Of a stretch of 20,491 nt of DNA, positions 18,639-20,491 are shown piece by piece; within the stretch, counting starts at the first letter, position 1, and the number at the start of each line of letters is the position of its first letter. Source of the stretch: Bombardia bombarda (lineage: Eukaryota > Ascomycota > Sordariomycetes > Sordariales > Lasiosphaeriaceae); contig JAULSR010000016.1 of NCBI GenBank assembly GCA_030512295.1, forward strand, positions 1-20,491, given 5' to 3'. Both the position numbers and the translations under genes were made by a program. The notes under the pieces are model-generated. The model did not search any database. It was not told where the DNA came from and saw only the letters and a program-made list of their open reading frames with translations.

Positions 18639-18765
18639 ATAACGGGCTAATCCTTAAGTGCACTTTGTAATATTTATAGTTGCACGCCGGAACTAACTAT
18701 CCGGGTGCCCAAGCTAGGGTTTTATCCCTAAGAAGGCTAACTAAGGTGCTAATTAAGGTGCTAAC
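18638..18765 (+). repeat. putative LTR, right copy, truncated
   Basis: About 128 bases matching 7007-7134 in the same orientation, including GTGCACTTTGT, TTGCACGCCGGAACTAACTA, TCCGGGTGCCCAAG and GGGTTTTATCCC. Where they differ, this copy mostly has T for C or A for G. The right part is replaced by a Gypsy LTR at 18766. Confidence 0.65.
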
Positions 18766-19098
18766 TATAAGGATATCCTTAAGGACATCCTAAGGATATC
18801 CCCAAAGACATCCTTAAGCACGTGCTCAAGCATATGCTAGAAGCGTCCCTAAAAATATACTAGTTATCCTATTATCTTTATATATAAATAGCGGCCTTCG
18901 CTTACCTTTAGTTATAAAAGCTAGGTTAAAGTTTTACGTTAATATTAATTATTATTCGCTTTTTTAGTTATTTTTAATATTCGCTTTTCTAATTATTTTT
19001 ATTATAATTACTTTAATTAAGCGTATTTACTTTTTTTTATAATTTTTTAACTTTTATATATTATATAATAATGATTAAGCCGATTATTATAATAAGTA
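18766..19098 (+). repeat. Gypsy LTR 1 of the stacked group (strongly mutated)
   Basis: About 333 bases, longer than LTR 3 because the first part carries extra short tandem units of the form GGAYATCCYYAAG. TATA run, AGCGGCC block and the ATTATAATAAGTA end align with the other LTRs. C-to-T changes are dense. Confidence 0.8.
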
Positions 19099-19100
19099 AT

Positions 19101-19243
19101 TGTAAAGATATCGGACATTCCCAAACACATGCTAGTTATCCTACCAACTATATATATAAGCAGCGGCCTTCGCCCACCTTCCGTTACGAGGGCTAGGTTA
19201 AAGTCTTACGCCATTACCAGTCATTGCTCGCCTTCCTAGTTAT
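19101..19243 (+). repeat. Gypsy LTR 2, internally shortened and cut
   Basis: Starts TGTAAAGATATCGG two bases after LTR 1. Relative to LTR 3 it lacks about 27 bases between the two CATGC..AAGC units and ends after CCTTCCTAGTTAT, where LTR 3 begins. The losses fall between short repeats, so slippage or recombination is likely. Confidence 0.75.
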
Positions 19244-19535
19244 TATAAGGACATCGGACATCCCCAAGCACATGCCAAAGCATCCCCAAGCATATGCTAG
19301 TTATCCTACCAACTGTGTATATAAGCAGCGGCCCTCGCCCACCTTCCGTTGCGAGGGCCAGGTTGAAGTCTTACGCTAATACCAGTCATTGCTCGCCTTC
19401 CTAACTATCTTCATTACTCGCCTGCCCAGTTATCTTCCTTGTGACCACTTTGATTAGGCGTACCTGCCTTCTCTTACAATTCTTCAACCTCCATATACCA
19501 CACGGTAACGATCGAGCCGGTTACTATAATAAGCA
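19244..19535 (+). repeat. Gypsy LTR 3: 5' LTR of copy B
   Basis: 292 bases from TATAAGGACATCGG (TG read as TA) to ATAATAAGCA, followed by the same leader sequence (ATAACCGCGGGAAAG) as copy A. It keeps most C and CpA, including CATTGCTCGCC, and is the best reference copy of the LTR in the window. Confidence 0.85.
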
Positions 19536-19702
19536 ATAACCGCGGGAAAGGAAGAGCTATTCTTTAAGCTGGCCCGTTACGGAGGACCGCTTTCGAAGAC
19601 TTTAAAAATATCGACAGCCAGACTCCCGATCACTAAAAAGAAGGAAAGTCCCCAACCATAAGAGCCCAACCAACGCTGGAACTCCTAGCCACCCCCTCCA
19701 CC

Positions 19703-20491
19703 ATGGACACCCAGTAGTTCCAAACCATAATGATGCAAGCCATAGCCAGCGTTTCCACTGGTCTCGGTAACCTCGGCGCCATTCTAGCTAATCTTAATAA
19801 TCAGGGAGGGCCGTCTCGGCCGAAAGACGACCGCCCCCCTACCTACACGGTTAATAAGCTAAAGGTTGATATCTTTTTCTAAGATAAGGAGGATTAGATC
19901 CAAGCCATAGAACAAAGGAATGCCACCCGCCAAGATCAACCTTAGTAGCTTTAAGTTTAATGGGCTAGCACTTAGATGGAACCCGAGATATAGTAGCAAT
20001 AGCGGGCTTATTAGAAATAGCTCCATAACGGAAACTTCGAACAAATCATATGGCGAGAATTCAAAAACTACGTCAGTTCGAACTACCTCGGTAATAAATC
20101 TAACGAGGTCCAAGCCTACAAGAACTAGCTAGTATACAATCAACACGGCAGATCTCCTTAGGAATTTTACCGGGAATGGGCTGTACTGGTCCGACGCCTC
20201 CTTGGAATGGAGATCGATAGTACCTTTATAAGTCGGGACTATTAAATCAAATTCGACCGCTTTTATTATAACCGGTATATTAAGGCCGTCCCTAACGTCA
20301 TTTTAACTAAGGACTATGCCGAATGGTGCGAACGTATTTGGTTCGCCAGATCTTATTTACGGAACGGTAATGACCGAGATGCTTACCGTAAGAGGCTAGG
20401 CTCTCCTACTAGCCCTAGCGAGTCCCGGAAATTGCCGCGTATTATAAAGGGAGCTTATTCGGGATTTCGCTACGATAAAGCTTGGATTTAA
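19703..20491 (+). pseudogene. gag relic of Gypsy copy B
   Basis: ATG at 19703 opens MDTQ-stop-FQTIMMQAIAS. The frame continues without a shift to the window end: GLGNLGAILANLNNQGG, then VDIFF-stop-DKED, then NFEQIIWREFKNYVSSNY near 20033, EFYREWAVLVRRLLG near 20160, and ILTKDYAEWCERIWF with YRKRLGSPTSPSESR after that. At least sixteen in-frame stops occur, all TAG or TAA, none TGA, clustered in a glutamine-rich stretch (19940-20030). At the fifth codon copy A still has CAG where B has TAG, showing directly that the stop arose by C-to-T. It is a capsid-type protein, non-functional here. Length in the family cannot be judged because the window ends. Confidence 0.85.

Larger units (their letters stand above)
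18210..18640 (+). mobile_element. 5' part of a pogo/Fot1-type DNA transposon, next to the Copia relic
   Basis: Starts where the integrase frame stops being readable, with two 17-base tandem units, and contains the N-terminal part of a transposase on the same strand. It is cut at 18638 by the LTR-like repeat, so the DDE catalytic core and right end are missing. RIP-mutated like its neighbours. The order suggests insertion of this transposon into the Copia element, then an LTR element into the transposon. Confidence 0.65.
19244..20491 (+). mobile_element. Ty3/Gypsy retrotransposon copy B, start only, mildly mutated
   Basis: LTR 3 plus the first 950 bases of the internal region, collinear with 255-1220 of copy A. 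Landmarks shared with A include GGCCCGTTACGGAGGACCGC, TATCGACAGCCAG and ACTCCTAGCCACCCCCTC. Differences from A are overwhelmingly transitions with B holding C or G. The window ends inside gag, so pol is not visible and its integrity is unknown. Confidence 0.9.

Noticed and set aside
18638..18765. Apparent continuation of the pogo transposase frame into the repeat, with TPELTIR resembling the expected KR.PEL..R.
   Set aside because: The same bases occur at 7007-7134 after entirely different sequence, so they belong to the repeat; the similarity is probably chance.
19859..20132. Open frames on both strands (minus 19859-20113, plus 19920-20132, the latter with a gag-like FNGLALRW).
   Set aside because: The true gag frame of copy B runs through here in another register from ATG 19703 to the window end and is collinear with copy A; these frames are open only because C-to-T changes closed the real one.
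1..20491. CRISPR array, tRNA, rRNA, bacterial operon or prophage.
   Set aside because: Repeats present are LTRs and short tandems, no spaced array was seen, no clover-leaf sequence was noticed, and spliceosomal introns mark a fungus.

Overview
The window looks like a chromosome segment from a filamentous ascomycete (Pezizomycotina). It alternates between very AT-rich blocks full of dead transposable elements and one island of ordinary base composition (about 7.2-16.08 kb). The dead blocks carry the mark of repeat-induced point mutation (RIP): CpA is erased and CpG spared, differences between copies are transitions, and nearly all broken reading frames end in TAA/TAG where CAA/CAG/TGG is expected. 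The island has fungal introns of 45-59 nt with GT..CTAAC..AG signals.

Layout. 1-5738: a Ty3/Gypsy retrotransposon on the + strand (partial 5' LTR, gag, RT, RNase H region, integrase, polypurine tract, truncated 3' LTR), heavily RIP-mutated. 5739-7006: an AT-rich relic I cannot name, with one + strand ghost reading frame. 7007-7212: an LTR-like repeat. 7213-16.08 kb: the island, with a faint possible LINE-like relic, a BCS1-like AAA ATPase pseudogene (-), an apparently intact 218-residue gene of unknown function (+), an APH/choline-kinase-like phosphotransferase gene (-), a broken two-exon gene with an N-terminal membrane anchor (-), and an HNH-endonuclease-like relic (-) whose upstream end runs into the RIP-mutated block. 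16.14-18.77 kb: nested dead elements on the + strand. These are a Ty1/Copia-type integrase, a pogo/Fot1-type transposon start lying next to it, and a truncated copy of the 7007 LTR-like repeat. 18766-20491: three stacked Gypsy LTRs, the last leading into a second, much less mutated copy of the Gypsy element whose gag has many TAA/TAG codons.

The two Gypsy copies allow a direct reading of the mutation process. In a 60-base aligned stretch all 14 differences are transitions, 12 on the side of the 5' copy. Catalytic residues are lost in the expected way: the three RT aspartates read Asn, integrase D and E read Asn and Lys, and zinc ligands read Tyr. The same kind of change (three TAA/TAG codons, no frameshift) kills the BCS1-like gene inside the island, suggesting that RIP spread from flanking repeats or hit a former duplicate.

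I see no convincing new multi-gene system. The genes worth attention are the intact 218-residue gene, which sits among pseudogenes, and the phosphotransferase, whose first intron is ambiguous. No tRNA, rRNA or CRISPR array was seen.
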